Origin: an uncultured Oscillibacter sp. | GTDB taxonomy: Bacteria; Bacillota; Clostridia; Oscillospirales; Oscillospiraceae | DNA: 13,927 nt | Direction of reading: 5' to 3' | Assembly: GCA_946530565.1 (NCBI GenBank) | Contig: CAMNAE010000015.1 | Location: 1-13,927 of the forward strand | In this document: piece after piece, positions 1-6,841 of the stretch | How the letters are laid out: each line of letters starts with the position of its first letter | Position numbering within the stretch: position 1 is the stretch's first letter | Notes under the pieces: model-generated | The model's database searches: none | Told to the model about the DNA's origin: nothing | The model's input: only the letters and a program-made list of their open reading frames with translations | Position numbers and translations under genes: made by a program

Positions 1-478
1 GGTCAACCTGACCGACGGCATCGACGGCCTGGCCGCCTCGGTGACGCTCGTCGTGATGGTCTTCTTTGCGGTCGTGTCGCTCATGTGGAACATCGGCGGA
101 CTGCCGCTCTTCCCGGCGGCAATGGTCGGGGCGCTCGCGGGCTTTCTCGTTTACAATCACCACCCGGCAAAGGTCTTCATGGGCGATACCGGGAGCCTCT
201 TTCTGGGCGGCGCGGTCGCGGGGCTCGCCTTTGCGACCGATATGCCCGTCATTCTGATCCCCGTCGGCATCATCTACGTCTGCGAGACGCTCTCGGTGAT
301 ATTGCAGGTCGGCTATTTCAAGCTGACGCACGGCAAGCGGCTCTTTAAGATGTCGCCCCTGCACCACCACTTTGAGCTGTGCGGCTGGAGCGAGAAGAAG
401 CTTGTGCTCGTGTTCTCGGCCGTGACGGCGATCGGCTGCCTTGTCGCCTTCATCGGCGTCTTCTGGCGCAATTACTGA
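1..478 (+). CDS. mraY: Phospho-N-acetylmuramoyl-pentapeptide-transferase, C-terminal part
   Basis: This is the last 158 residues of MraY, the polytopic membrane enzyme that moves phospho-MurNAc-pentapeptide from UDP to undecaprenyl phosphate to make lipid I. The gene enters from the left edge, and its first full codon is at position 2. The visible sequence opens with [10 protein letters not shown], a family signature containing active-site Asp residues. It continues with [11 protein letters not shown] and then [13 protein letters not shown], the His-rich loop typical of MraY. Hydrophobic segments lie between these motifs, and the last helix ends just before the stop at 476-478. The family is about 320-360 residues long, so roughly half is missing off the window. 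ftsW follows after 44 bases, where murD would usually lie. The identification is secure. Confidence 0.97.
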   Translation, partial: VNLTDGIDGLAASVTLVVMVFFAVVSLMWNIGGLPLFPAAMVGALAGFLVYNHHPAKVFMGDTGSLFLGGAVAGLAFATDMPVILIPVGIIYVCETLSVILQVGYFKLTHGKRLFKMSPLHHHFELCGWSEKKLVLVFSAVTAIGCLVAFIGVFWRNY

Positions 479-522
479 GCATCCATCGAATATCAACGAT
501 TTGAAGAGCGGGGGTGAAGAGC

Positions 523-1929
523 ATGGCGGAGCGGCGCACGACTGGGCGCAGCGGAGGCGCGGGCAGAAGCCGCAGCGGCAGCAGCGCGCGCACGAGCGCG
601 GAGCGCGAACAGCTGCGCCAGAGACGAGCCCGTGAGCGCGCGCGGGAGCAGGAACGCCTTGCGCGCACGCGCGCACGCGACGCAGAGCGCTCCCGCCGTG
701 CTTCCGAGCGTGAGGCGCGCCGCCGTGAGCGGCAAAAAGCGCGTGAGGAGGAGCGCGCCCGTCAGCGGGCCGAGGACCTCGCCCAGCGCGCCGCGCCGAA
801 GCACGGCATCGACATCCCCTTTTTGCTGCTCGTGCTGCTGCTGACGGCGATCGGGCTTCTGATGCTCTTTTCGGCCAGCTACCCCTCCGGCATCTATGAG
901 CACGGCGACGGGCTCTATTTCATCAGGGATCAGCTGCCCAAGGCGATCGCGGGCATGGCGCTGATGCTGATCATCTCGCGCTTTGACTACCAGTGGCTCC
1001 GCCGTCTCGGCGGCATCGGCATCGCGGTGAGTCTTTTGTTTCTTGCGCTCGTGCTCGTGCCGGGGCTCGGCGCCACGCGCAACAACGCGACGCGCTGGCT
1101 GCGCTACCCGTTCCTCTGGCAGCCCTCGGAGCTTGCCAAGCTCGCCGTCGTCGTCTACTTCTCGGCAACAGTCGCCCGCAAGCGCGACAAGATGAAGACC
1201 TTTGTCGACGGCGTGCTGCCCTACGCGGCCATCCTCGGCGCGATGTCGATCCTTTTGATCAAGGAGCCGCATCTTTCGGGCCTCATCCTGATCTGGGTCG
1301 CCGGCGGTGCGGTGCTGCTGGTCGGCGGCCTTGCCTGGAAATGGGTCGGGCTCGCCGCTGCCGCTGCCGGAGGCGTGGCGCTGGCGTTTCTCTCAGGCCT
1401 CATCCAGTATAACCAGAGCCGTCTTGAGCTCTGGCACGATCCCTGGATCGATCCGCTGGGCCGCGGCTATCAGCTCGCCCAGAGCCTCATCACCGTGGGC
1501 TCCGGAGGCATCCTCGGCGTGGGTCTCGGCCGCTCGCGGCAGAAGTTCCTGTTCCTGCCCGAGGAGTCCAACGACTTCATCTTCGCGGTCGTCTGCGAAG
1601 AGCTCGGGCTCATCGGCGCGGCGATCATCATGCTGCTCTTTGCGGCGCTGATCCTGCGGGGCTATTACATCTCGCTCAAGTCCCGCGATCGCTTCGGCTC
1701 GCTGCTCGTGGTGGGCATCATCACGCTCTATGCGATGCAGATCTTTTTGAACATCGCGGTCGTCACGGGCCTTCTGCCCACGACCGGCATCTCGCTGCCC
1801 TTCTTCAGCTTCGGCGGCACGGCGGTCATCATCCAGCTTGCCTCGATGGGCGTGGTGCTCTCAGTCTCGCGGCAGACGCGCCTTGCAAGCGAGGTGACGC
1901 CGCAGGACGCGTCGGATCTCGATGCGTGA
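523..1929 (+). CDS. ftsW: FtsW, septal peptidoglycan glycosyltransferase (SEDS family), with long Arg-rich N-terminus
   Basis: FtsW polymerises lipid II glycan strands at the division septum together with a class B penicillin-binding protein. The 468-residue product has the SEDS landmarks: RWL near 191-193, SELAKLAVV at 202-210, ESNDFIFAVVCEELG at 348-362, and VVTGLLPTTGISLPFFSFGG at 413-432. Asp351 in the NDF motif matches the proposed catalytic Asp of the family (TDF in E. coli). The start is ATG 523 because the GGGGGTGA element at 510-517 sits correctly before it; an in-frame GTG at 514 would lie inside that element. Residues 1-95 are an unusual hydrophilic, predicted cytoplasmic segment with about 30 arginines and an Arg/Glu/Ala pattern suggesting a long helix. 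The first membrane span starts near residue 97. murG starts 13 bases after the stop. Confidence 0.96.
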   Translation: MAERRTTGRSGGAGRSRSGSSARTSAEREQLRQRRARERAREQERLARTRARDAERSRRASEREARRRERQKAREEERARQRAEDLAQRAAPKHGIDIPFLLLVLLLTAIGLLMLFSASYPSGIYEHGDGLYFIRDQLPKAIAGMALMLIISRFDYQWLRRLGGIGIAVSLLFLALVLVPGLGATRNNATRWLRYPFLWQPSELAKLAVVVYFSATVARKRDKMKTFVDGVLPYAAILGAMSILLIKEPHLSGLILIWVAGGAVLLVGGLAWKWVGLAAAAAGGVALAFLSGLIQYNQSRLELWHDPWIDPLGRGYQLAQSLITVGSGGILGVGLGRSRQKFLFLPEESNDFIFAVVCEELGLIGAAIIMLLFAALILRGYYISLKSRDRFGSLLVVGIITLYAMQIFLNIAVVTGLLPTTGISLPFFSFGGTAVIIQLASMGVVLSVSRQTRLASEVTPQDASDLDA

Positions 1930-1942
1930 GGGGGATGGCGAT

Positions 1943-3088
1943 ATGACAAAGAAGCTTTCAAGGGTCGTGTTCACCTGCGGCGGCACGGCCGGACACGTGA
2001 ACCCGGCGATCGCGATCGCCGAGCGCATCGCGCAGGAGACGCCGGAGGCGGAGTTCCTCTTCATCGGCGCCGAGCGCGGGCTCGAGCGCGAGCTCATAGA
2101 GCATGCGGGCTACCCCTTTGCAAGCGTGCACAGCTCCAACTTCCACCGCTCGCTCGCACCGAAGGAGCTGCGGCACAATCTCGTCTCCGCCGTCAACGTC
2201 GTGCGCGGCCCGCGCGAGGCGAAAAAGCTCCTGCGCGAGTTCAAACCGCAGATCGTTGTCGGCACCGGCGGCTACGCGAGCTATTCCGCGGTCTCGGCTG
2301 CCGCGTCCCTGAAGATCCCGACGGCTGTGCACGAGTCGAACATCGTGCCCGGGCTCACGACGCGCATGCTCGAAAACGAGGCCGACCGGCTGATGGTAGG
2401 CTTTGAGGCCTGCCGGGCACACTACAGGCACAAAGACAAGGTGGTCGTCACCGGCACACCTGTGCGCGAGGGCTTTTTCAACATGACAAAGGCCGAGGCA
2501 CGCGCCTCACTCGGCATCCCCGAGGAGAAGCCGCTCGTCGTCTCGTTCTGGGGCTCCCTCGGCGCTTCGGGCATGAACCGCAGCATGGAGCAGATGCTTA
2601 TCCGCGAGGCGCACGCGGGTCAGCCCTTCGTCCACGTCCACGGCGCGGGCCACGCGAGCTATCCGGGCATGCTCCGGGCGCTTATCGACGGCGACGCCGA
2701 TCCGGAGCAGCACCCGGACCTGTGGCTTTTGGACTACATCTACGATATGCCGCGGGTCATGCGTGCGGCGGATCTCGTGATCTGCCGGGCCGGCGCCTCG
2801 ACGATCAGTGAGCTCACGGCGCTCGGCGTCGCGGCGCTGATCGTGCCCTCACCCTATGTGACGAATGACCACCAGAAGAAAAACGCCGACGCCCTTGCGG
2901 CCATCGGCGGCGCGCTCGTACTCGAGGAGAAAAACGCCACGGGGGACGCGCTCTATGAGGCGGCGGCGTCGATACTGCACCAGGTCGGCCGCCGCGAGAA
3001 GATGGAGCGCGCGATGGCCGGGATCGGCGTGCGCGACGCCTCGGAGCGGATCATGAAGGTCCTGCACGAGCTGACCGACACGGAATAA
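1943..3088 (+). CDS. murG: MurG, UDP-GlcNAc:lipid I N-acetylglucosaminyltransferase
   Basis: MurG adds GlcNAc to lipid I on the inner membrane face, giving lipid II, the substrate of FtsW. The 381-residue product fits the family length. Its N-terminal glycine loop CGGTAGHVNP lies at 12-21 and the acceptor-side motif HESNIVPGL at 130-138. A second glycine-rich loop, WGSLGASG, lies at 203-210. The UDP-GlcNAc site is visible as RAGASTISE at 282-290 and NDHQKKNA at 308-315. ATG 1943 is chosen because the GAGGGGG element at 1928-1934 is well spaced before it; an in-frame ATG at 1922 overlaps the ftsW stop and has no suitable site. MraY, MurG and FtsW act in sequence and are encoded here together. 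Confidence 0.97.
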   Translation: MTKKLSRVVFTCGGTAGHVNPAIAIAERIAQETPEAEFLFIGAERGLERELIEHAGYPFASVHSSNFHRSLAPKELRHNLVSAVNVVRGPREAKKLLREFKPQIVVGTGGYASYSAVSAAASLKIPTAVHESNIVPGLTTRMLENEADRLMVGFEACRAHYRHKDKVVVTGTPVREGFFNMTKAEARASLGIPEEKPLVVSFWGSLGASGMNRSMEQMLIREAHAGQPFVHVHGAGHASYPGMLRALIDGDADPEQHPDLWLLDYIYDMPRVMRAADLVICRAGASTISELTALGVAALIVPSPYVTNDHQKKNADALAAIGGALVLEEKNATGDALYEAAASILHQVGRREKMERAMAGIGVRDASERIMKVLHELTDTE

Positions 3089-3094
3089 TAAAAC

Positions 3095-3110
3095 CGGCGC
3101 GCAAGCGCCG
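3095..3110 (+). other. GCAA-loop hairpin just after murG
   Basis: A perfect 6-bp stem (CGGCGC/GCGCCG) closed by a GCAA tetraloop begins seven bases after the murG stop. GCAA belongs to the very stable GNRA loop class, so an RNA fold is plausible. No T-run follows, so it is not a canonical terminator. It may act as a 3' stabiliser or weak pause ahead of the repeat tract that follows. Confidence 0.5.
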
Positions 3111-3119
3111 CAATCGATC

Positions 3120-3150
3120 ATCTTTGCCGCGGCTTCGCTGTGGCAAAGAT
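3120..3150. repeat. Hairpin A of the murG-ftsQ repeat tract
   Basis: This is an inverted repeat of 14-base arms around a TTC loop. The outer nine pairs are perfect (ATCTTTGCC/GGCAAAGAT). The inner five include two G-T pairs, which would be tolerated in RNA but are mismatches in a DNA cruciform. It is the first of three hairpins with 3-base loops in this tract, and its stem sequence is unrelated to the other two. Confidence 0.8.
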
Positions 3151-3162
3151 ACCGGAAGGGCG

Positions 3163-3236
3163 AGCAAAGCGAGCCCCTCGCGCCGACCAAGCTCCGCCTC
3201 CAAAGGAAGCGGAGCGCGATAAGCGCGAGCGATCTC
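3163..3236. repeat. Structured 74-bp repeat, copy 1
   Basis: This copy matches a second copy at 3268-3341 with four differences over 74 bases, at an offset of exactly 105 bp. The unit is itself a nested hairpin. An outer stem CTCGCGC/GCGCGAG encloses symmetrical 7+7-base internal loops (CGACCAA and GCGATAA). An inner stem GCTCCGC/GCGGAGC is extended by three more pairs beyond one mismatch. The tract lies in the 301-base gap between murG and ftsQ. I could not link the unit to a named repeat family. Confidence 0.85.
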
Positions 3237-3263
3237 GTTTTGAAAACGGAGTTTTCAAAACGA
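3235..3263. repeat. Hairpin B of the murG-ftsQ repeat tract
   Basis: This is a perfect 13-bp inverted repeat with arms TCGTTTTGAAAAC and GTTTTCAAAACGA and a GGA loop. It lies directly between the two 74-bp repeat copies. Its stem is AT-rich, unlike the GC-rich surroundings, and shares no sequence with hairpins A and C. Confidence 0.88.
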
Positions 3264-3267
3264 CGGA

Positions 3268-3341
3268 AGCAAAGCAAGCCCCTCGCGCCGACCAAGCTCC
3301 GCCTCCGAAGGAAGCGGAGCGCGATAAGCGCGAGAAATCTC
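3268..3341. repeat. Structured 74-bp repeat, copy 2
   Basis: This second copy of the nested-hairpin unit differs from copy 1 at four positions: one near the left end, one in the inner loop region and two adjacent bases near the right end. None of these disrupts the two main stems. The conserved stems in otherwise non-coding DNA suggest that the folded form matters. Confidence 0.85.
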
Positions 3342-3368
3342 ACCTCTGAAGCGCAGCTTCAGAGGTGA
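3340..3368. repeat. Hairpin C of the murG-ftsQ repeat tract
   Basis: This is a perfect 13-bp inverted repeat with arms TCACCTCTGAAGC and GCTTCAGAGGTGA and a GCA loop, the same total length (29 bases) as hairpin B. It ends six bases before the strong ribosome binding site of ftsQ (AAGGAGGTG at 3375-3383). In the mRNA it would therefore fold right beside the ftsQ initiation region. Confidence 0.88.
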
Positions 3369-3389
3369 AGCACGAAGGAGGTGATGACC

Positions 3390-4157
3390 ATGGCAAGAGC
3401 GCGCAGCTATCGGCGGCGTGAGCATCATTTTACCTGGCTGCGGCAGGCGCTGTTCGTTGTGGTCGTCGCCGCTGCGGTCTTCGGGGCGCTCACACTCTTT
3501 TTCCGCATCTCCACGATCGAGGTCAACGGCGCCGACCTCTACTCTGAGGACGAGGTCCTCGAGGCCGCCGCGATCGAGCCGGGACGAAATCTGTTTCTCT
3601 TCAACAAGTTCCGCGCACAGCGCGCGATCATCTCCTCACTCCCCTATGTGCAGGAGGTGCGCATCTACCGGCGCCTGCCGGATACCGTCGTGATCGACGT
3701 GACCGAGAGCCGCGGCTCGCTCGCCGCCGTGCAGGACGGCTTCTGCTGGATCATCAGCCCGCAGGGCAAGATCCTCGAGCAGCGCCCGCAGGAGGACGCG
3801 AAGAAGTTCGGCGCGCTCACGGGCGTGGAGCTGCTCGCACCCTCGGTCGGCACGCGGCTCATGCTCGCCACCGAGTTTGCCAGCATGCAGGAGAGTCTTG
3901 TGAGCCTGATGGGCGCGCTCGGCGCGCATGAGCTTTTGGAGCAGGTCGAAGAGCTCTCGCTCGCGGATCTCTCGTACATCGATGTCCACATTGCGGGCCG
4001 CTTTGTGCTGCGCATGCCCTACGGGGCCGATTACGACCGCCTCATCCGCTCGTACCTCGCGGCGCTCGGCACCGGCGCGATCCAGGACAACATGACCGGC
4101 ATCTTCGATATGCGCTCCGATTCCGGACGCATCCACTTTATCCAGACGACACAGTAA
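3390..4157 (+). CDS. ftsQ: FtsQ/DivIB-type cell division protein
   Basis: This is a bitopic divisome protein that links cytoplasmic and extracellular division factors and helps regulate septal peptidoglycan synthesis. The 255-residue product has a basic cytoplasmic N-terminus, one membrane span at about 19-37, and a POTRA domain at about 39-107. The POTRA domain contains ISTIEVNGADLYSEDEVLEA, NLFLFN and the typical LPDTVVIDVTE strand. A less conserved beta-rich region follows to the C-terminus. ATG 3390 is chosen because AAGGAGGTG at 3375-3383 sits six bases before it; GTG 3381 and ATG 3384 overlap that site. Annotators may name it divIB in Gram-positive style. The position between murG and ftsZ supports the call, although murA, murB and ftsA are absent. 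Confidence 0.92.
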   Translation: MARARSYRRREHHFTWLRQALFVVVVAAAVFGALTLFFRISTIEVNGADLYSEDEVLEAAAIEPGRNLFLFNKFRAQRAIISSLPYVQEVRIYRRLPDTVVIDVTESRGSLAAVQDGFCWIISPQGKILEQRPQEDAKKFGALTGVELLAPSVGTRLMLATEFASMQESLVSLMGALGAHELLEQVEELSLADLSYIDVHIAGRFVLRMPYGADYDRLIRSYLAALGTGAIQDNMTGIFDMRSDSGRIHFIQTTQ

Positions 4158-4188
4158 AAAACCGCCAAAAATCAAGAAAAAAGCAAAA
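4156..4188 (+). promoter_or_regulatory. Helically phased A-tracts upstream of the ftsZ promoter
   Basis: Runs of A occur at 4156-4161, 4167-4171 and 4177-4182, with centres 10.5 bp apart, followed by another at 4185-4188. A-tracts in phase with the DNA helix cause intrinsic bending. AT-rich DNA at this distance upstream of a -35 box can also act as an UP element for the RNA polymerase alpha subunit. The first run overlaps the ftsQ stop codon. Confidence 0.65.
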
Positions 4189-4196
4189 CTTTTATC

Positions 4197-4225
4197 TTGA
4201 CGCGGTGAATGAACTATCATACAAT
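4197..4225 (+). promoter_or_regulatory. Sigma-A-type promoter of ftsZ
   Basis: The -35 box TTGACG (4197-4202) and -10 box TACAAT (4220-4225) are separated by exactly 17 bases, and each matches the consensus in five of six positions. Transcription should begin near 4232, giving a leader of about 58 bases before the ftsZ start. This lets ftsZ be expressed independently of the upstream cell-wall genes. Confidence 0.87.
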
Positions 4226-4289
4226 ATATAGTGCTTTATAAGATTATTTTACGCTCTCAGGGGCGTTTTACAGGGCAGGAGGAGCGCAT

Positions 4290-5459
4290 ATGGCATTCGG
4301 ATTAGAAGTAGAACAGGATACCGTCGTCAATATCAAGGTCATCGGCGTCGGCGGCGCGGGCAACAACGTGGTGAACCGCATGGTGAACACGGGCACCCGG
4401 GGCGTGGAGTTCGTGGCGATCAACACCGACAAGCAGGTGCTGAACCAGTCCAAGGCCAGCTACCGCATCCAGATCGGCGAGAAGCTGACCGGCGGCCGCG
4501 GCGCGGGCGCGAATCCCGATGTCGGCCGCAAGGCCGCCGAGGAGAGCCGCAACGCGATCTCCGCGATCCTCGACAACACCGATATGGTCTTCATCGCGGC
4601 CGGCATGGGCGGCGGCACCGGCACCGGCGCCGCTCCGATCGTGGCCGAGATCGCCAAGGAAAAGGGCATATTGACGATCGGCGTCGTCACGAAGCCCTTC
4701 GGCTTCGAGGGCTCCCGCCGCATGCGCGCGGCCGAGGCCGGCATCAAGGAGCTGCAGGAGAAGGTCGATTCCCTCGTCATCATCCCCAATGAGCGGCTCA
4801 AGTATGTGACCGAGCAGAAGATCACCTTCTCCAACGCCTTCGGCATCGCAGACGACGTGCTTCGTCAGGCTGTGCAGTCGATCTCCGACCTCATCTGCGT
4901 CACCGGCGTCATCAACCTCGACTTCGCCGACGTGACCGCCGTCATGCAGAACGCGGGCATGGCCCACATGGGCGTCGGCCGCGCCGCCGGCAAGGGCAAG
5001 GCCGAGGAGGCCGCCCGCCTCGCGATCTCCAGCCCCCTGCTCGAAACCAGCATCGCCGGCGCGCACGGCGTGCTCATCAACGTCACCGGCTCCATGGACA
5101 TCGGCCTCGACGAGGTCGATCAGGCCGCCGAGCTCGTGCGCCAGGCCGTGCACGAGGATGCGCAGGTCATCTTCGGCGCGAACTTCGACGAGAATCTCGA
5201 CGACGAGATCTGCATCACCGTCATCGCCACCGGCTTTGAGCAGGTGGTCCCGACGCCTCCGACCGAGCCGGAGAAGAAACCCGAAAAGAAGGCCGATCCG
5301 GTCGGAGTCATTCCCAACACGCAGAAGGAGACCGATCCCGCCGAGACGAATAAGCCCTCGATGCACGTCGAGACCGGCGAGCACGGCGCGCCGCTCCCGA
5401 TCGACGACAACGACCCCTTCAGCGACATCCTGCGCGTCTTCGGCCAGCGCGGCAAATAA
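4290..5459 (+). CDS. ftsZ: Cell division protein FtsZ
   Basis: FtsZ is the tubulin-like GTPase that polymerises into the Z-ring and recruits the divisome. The 389-residue product has the N-terminal nucleotide loop [13 protein letters not shown] at about 19-31 and the tubulin signature [10 protein letters not shown] at 107-116. The T7 catalytic loop NLDFADV lies at 209-215. A Pro/Lys/Glu-rich flexible linker spans about 319-372, and a conserved-looking tail [15 protein letters not shown] ends the protein. That tail should bind membrane anchors or regulators. ATG 4290 follows AGGAGGAG (4277-4284) at five bases. No ftsA precedes it, so the membrane anchor must be encoded elsewhere (SepF or an unlinked FtsA). 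A terminator follows 19 bases after the stop. Confidence 0.98.
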   Translation: MAFGLEVEQDTVVNIKVIGVGGAGNNVVNRMVNTGTRGVEFVAINTDKQVLNQSKASYRIQIGEKLTGGRGAGANPDVGRKAAEESRNAISAILDNTDMVFIAAGMGGGTGTGAAPIVAEIAKEKGILTIGVVTKPFGFEGSRRMRAAEAGIKELQEKVDSLVIIPNERLKYVTEQKITFSNAFGIADDVLRQAVQSISDLICVTGVINLDFADVTAVMQNAGMAHMGVGRAAGKGKAEEAARLAISSPLLETSIAGAHGVLINVTGSMDIGLDEVDQAAELVRQAVHEDAQVIFGANFDENLDDEICITVIATGFEQVVPTPPTEPEKKPEKKADPVGVIPNTQKETDPAETNKPSMHVETGEHGAPLPIDDNDPFSDILRVFGQRGK

Positions 5460-5478
5460 GCAGCGATCGCTCATTTCG

Positions 5479-5512
5479 ACCCTCCCGGATTTCGGGAGGG
5501 TTTTTCTTTTTT
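5479..5512 (+). terminator. Intrinsic terminator of the dcw/ftsZ transcript
   Basis: A perfect 9-bp stem (ACCCTCCCG/CGGGAGGGT) with a five-base loop is followed by a T-rich run at 5501-5512 broken by one C. It is correctly placed after ftsZ on the plus strand. Confidence 0.95.
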
Positions 5513-5593
5513 CGGGGCGCCGGATCCCAGCGGCAGCGCTGCACGCATTCCCGCTTTTGCGGCGGGAGACGATTTGACCCGGAAAGACATACA

Positions 5594-5632
5594 GCAAAAC
5601 AGCGCCGCTCCCCGGACAGGGAAGCGGCGCTG
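5594..5632 (-). terminator. Intrinsic terminator of gap
   Basis: Read on the minus strand, a 10-bp stem (arms CAGCGCCGCT and AGCGGCGCTG, 5600-5632) is extended by three pairs beyond one mismatch and is followed by TTTT (5596-5599). It lies about 30 bases beyond the gap stop. Between this and the ftsZ terminator there is about 80 bases with no gene. That stretch holds a perfect GCAGCGCTGC palindrome (5533-5542) and a small TCCCGC/GCGGGA hairpin (5549-5567) of unknown role. Confidence 0.85.
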
Positions 5633-5662
5633 CGGTTCTTAAATGGCTGCTGAGGGGCAAGC

Positions 5663-6691
5663 TCAGTCGGCGGCGTGGTCGACCTCGTACATGTGCTTGA
5701 TGAGGTCGAGGAGCTTGTTGGTGTAGCCCCACTCGTTGTCATACCAGGCGATCAGCTTGACGAAGTTGTCGTCGAGCATGATGCCGGCGGTCTCGTCGAA
5801 GATGCAGGTCTCGGAGAAGCCGGTGAGGTCGGAGGAGACCACCTGGTCGCGTGTGCAGGAGATGATGCCCTTCATGCTGTTCGCGGCGGCATTCTCCATC
5901 GCCATGCAGATGTCGTGGTAGGTGGCGGGGCTCTTCAGGCGCGCGGTCAGGTCGACAACGGAGACGTCGTTCGTGGGCACGCGGAAGCTCATGCCGGTCA
6001 TCTTGCCCTTGAGCTCGGGAATGACCAGACCCACGGCCTTGGCGGCGCCGGTGGTCGAGGGGATGATGTTGCCCATGACGCTGCGGCCGGTGCGCCAGTC
6101 GCGGCCGGCACGGGAGTCGACGGCCTTCTGCTTGGCGGTGGCGGCGTGGATCGTGCTCATGAGCGCCTGCTCGATGCCGAAGGTGTCGTTGATGACCTTG
6201 GTCATCGGCGCCAGGCAGTTGGTGGTGCAGGAGGCGTTGGAGACGACGTCCATATCAGGCTTGTAGAGCTTGTTGTTGACGCCCATGACGAAGGTCGGGG
6301 TGCAGTCGTCCTTCGCGGGGGCGGAGAGCACGACCTTCTTCGCGCCGTTCTTCAGGTGCGCGCTCGCCTTTTCGGTGGTATTGAAGGCGCCGGTGGACTC
6401 GATGATATACTCGGCGCCGCAGTCGTCCCAGGGGATCAGAGAGGGATCGCTCTCGGAGTACACGCGAATGCGCTTGCCGTTGATGATGAGATGGCTTCCG
6501 TCGTGATCGACGATGCCCGTAAACGTGCGGAACACCGTGTCGTAGCGCACCTGATAGACCATATAGTCAAGGTCGGCGTTGCGCAGATTGATGCCGCAGA
6601 TCTGATAGGTGGCGCTGCCCCGCTCGATCATGCTGCGAAGGGCCACTCTGCCGATACGACCGAAGCCATTGATGCCAATTTTGATTGCCAT
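5663..6691 (-). CDS. gap: Glyceraldehyde-3-phosphate dehydrogenase, type I
   Basis: This is the glycolytic or gluconeogenic enzyme that interconverts glyceraldehyde-3-phosphate and 1,3-bisphosphoglycerate using a nicotinamide cofactor. The 342-residue product has the dinucleotide motif INGFGRIGR at 7-15, the catalytic Cys154 in SNASCTTNCLAPM, and His182 as the general base. WYDNEWGY lies near the C-terminus. The start ATG at 6691 is preceded by GGAAGGA (6702-6708 on the plus strand). After the first Rossmann beta-alpha-beta unit the sequence reads INLRNADL, where NAD-specific enzymes normally have Asp (IND); here that position is Leu36, followed by Arg37. The cofactor preference may therefore not be strictly NAD. 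The gene is monocistronic, with its own promoter and terminator, and no pgk is adjacent. Confidence 0.96.
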   Translation of the reverse strand: MAIKIGINGFGRIGRVALRSMIERGSATYQICGINLRNADLDYMVYQVRYDTVFRTFTGIVDHDGSHLIINGKRIRVYSESDPSLIPWDDCGAEYIIESTGAFNTTEKASAHLKNGAKKVVLSAPAKDDCTPTFVMGVNNKLYKPDMDVVSNASCTTNCLAPMTKVINDTFGIEQALMSTIHAATAKQKAVDSRAGRDWRTGRSVMGNIIPSTTGAAKAVGLVIPELKGKMTGMSFRVPTNDVSVVDLTARLKSPATYHDICMAMENAAANSMKGIISCTRDQVVSSDLTGFSETCIFDETAGIMLDDNFVKLIAWYDNEWGYTNKLLDLIKHMYEVDHAAD

Positions 6692-6769
6692 GATAACCGC
6701 ATCCTTCCAAAACATATTGAGTTCAGGGTCACTCTGGTTCTATCTCCTGGTGCGCAGACCCTTTTATCC

Positions 6770-6778
6770 AATATAGCA
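6770..6778 (-). promoter_or_regulatory. Extended -10 promoter element of gap
   Basis: On the minus strand the sequence reads TGC followed by TATATT, an extended -10 element. No convincing -35 box lies 16-18 bases upstream. The predicted start is near 6763, giving a leader of about 70 bases. The surrounding word CTGTGCTATATT is nearly the same as at the divergent rubrerythrin promoter. Confidence 0.65.
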
Positions 6779-6802
6779 CAGTTCTGCATAAAATTCACGT
6801 TC

Positions 6803-6816
6803 CGTAAACGTTTGCG
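6803..6816. promoter_or_regulatory. Palindromic operator-like site upstream of gap (AAACGTTT core)
   Basis: CGTAAACGTTTGCG is palindromic at six of its seven base pairs, around a central AAACGTTT. A central CG with A/T-rich flanks is the pattern of LacI/GalR-family sites, including catabolite-responsive elements, although it departs from the cre consensus at several positions. It lies about 28 bp upstream of the gap -10, close to the expected -35 zone. A related GTAAAC word begins 11 bp further on, one helical turn away. Confidence 0.45.
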
Positions 6817-6821
6817 TAAAC

Positions 6822-6841
6822 TTTCGTGATTTTGCACGAAA
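6822..6841. promoter_or_regulatory. Second inverted repeat upstream of gap
   Basis: This is a perfect inverted repeat of TTTCGTG and CACGAAA around a six-base AT-rich spacer. With the neighbouring AAACGTTT palindrome and another AACGTT at 6845-6850, it forms a cluster of operator-like sequences in the divergent gap/rubrerythrin intergenic region. The cognate regulator cannot be named from sequence alone. Confidence 0.45.

Noticed and set aside
493..1272. Minus-strand open frame opposite the 5' half of ftsW
   Set aside because: Its composition follows from the Arg/Ala-rich ftsW sequence. It has no recognisable domain and no promoter or ribosome site.
3140..3349. 69-codon open frame across the murG-ftsQ repeat tract with a 35-residue internal repeat
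   Set aside because: The 105-bp period keeps frame by being divisible by three, but the GTG start has no ribosome site and sits inside hairpin A, and the sequence is explained by DNA/RNA inverted repeats.
3120..3368. Possible CRISPR-like array (constant unit alternating with variable 29-31 base segments)
   Set aside because: There are only two units of 74 bp, the variable parts are self-complementary palindromes rather than spacers, and no cas genes are nearby.
4302..5732. Long open frame on the minus strand (476 codons) opposite ftsZ
   Set aside because: It is antisense to an unmistakable ftsZ and rich in Asp/Gly/Val/His as expected from complementing GC-rich codons. It has no domain, and it also runs through both terminators.
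5675..6829. Long open frame on the plus strand (384 codons) opposite gap
   Set aside because: It is the shadow of gap in GC-rich DNA, with low-complexity Gly/Val/Asp/His composition, no motif and no ribosome binding site.
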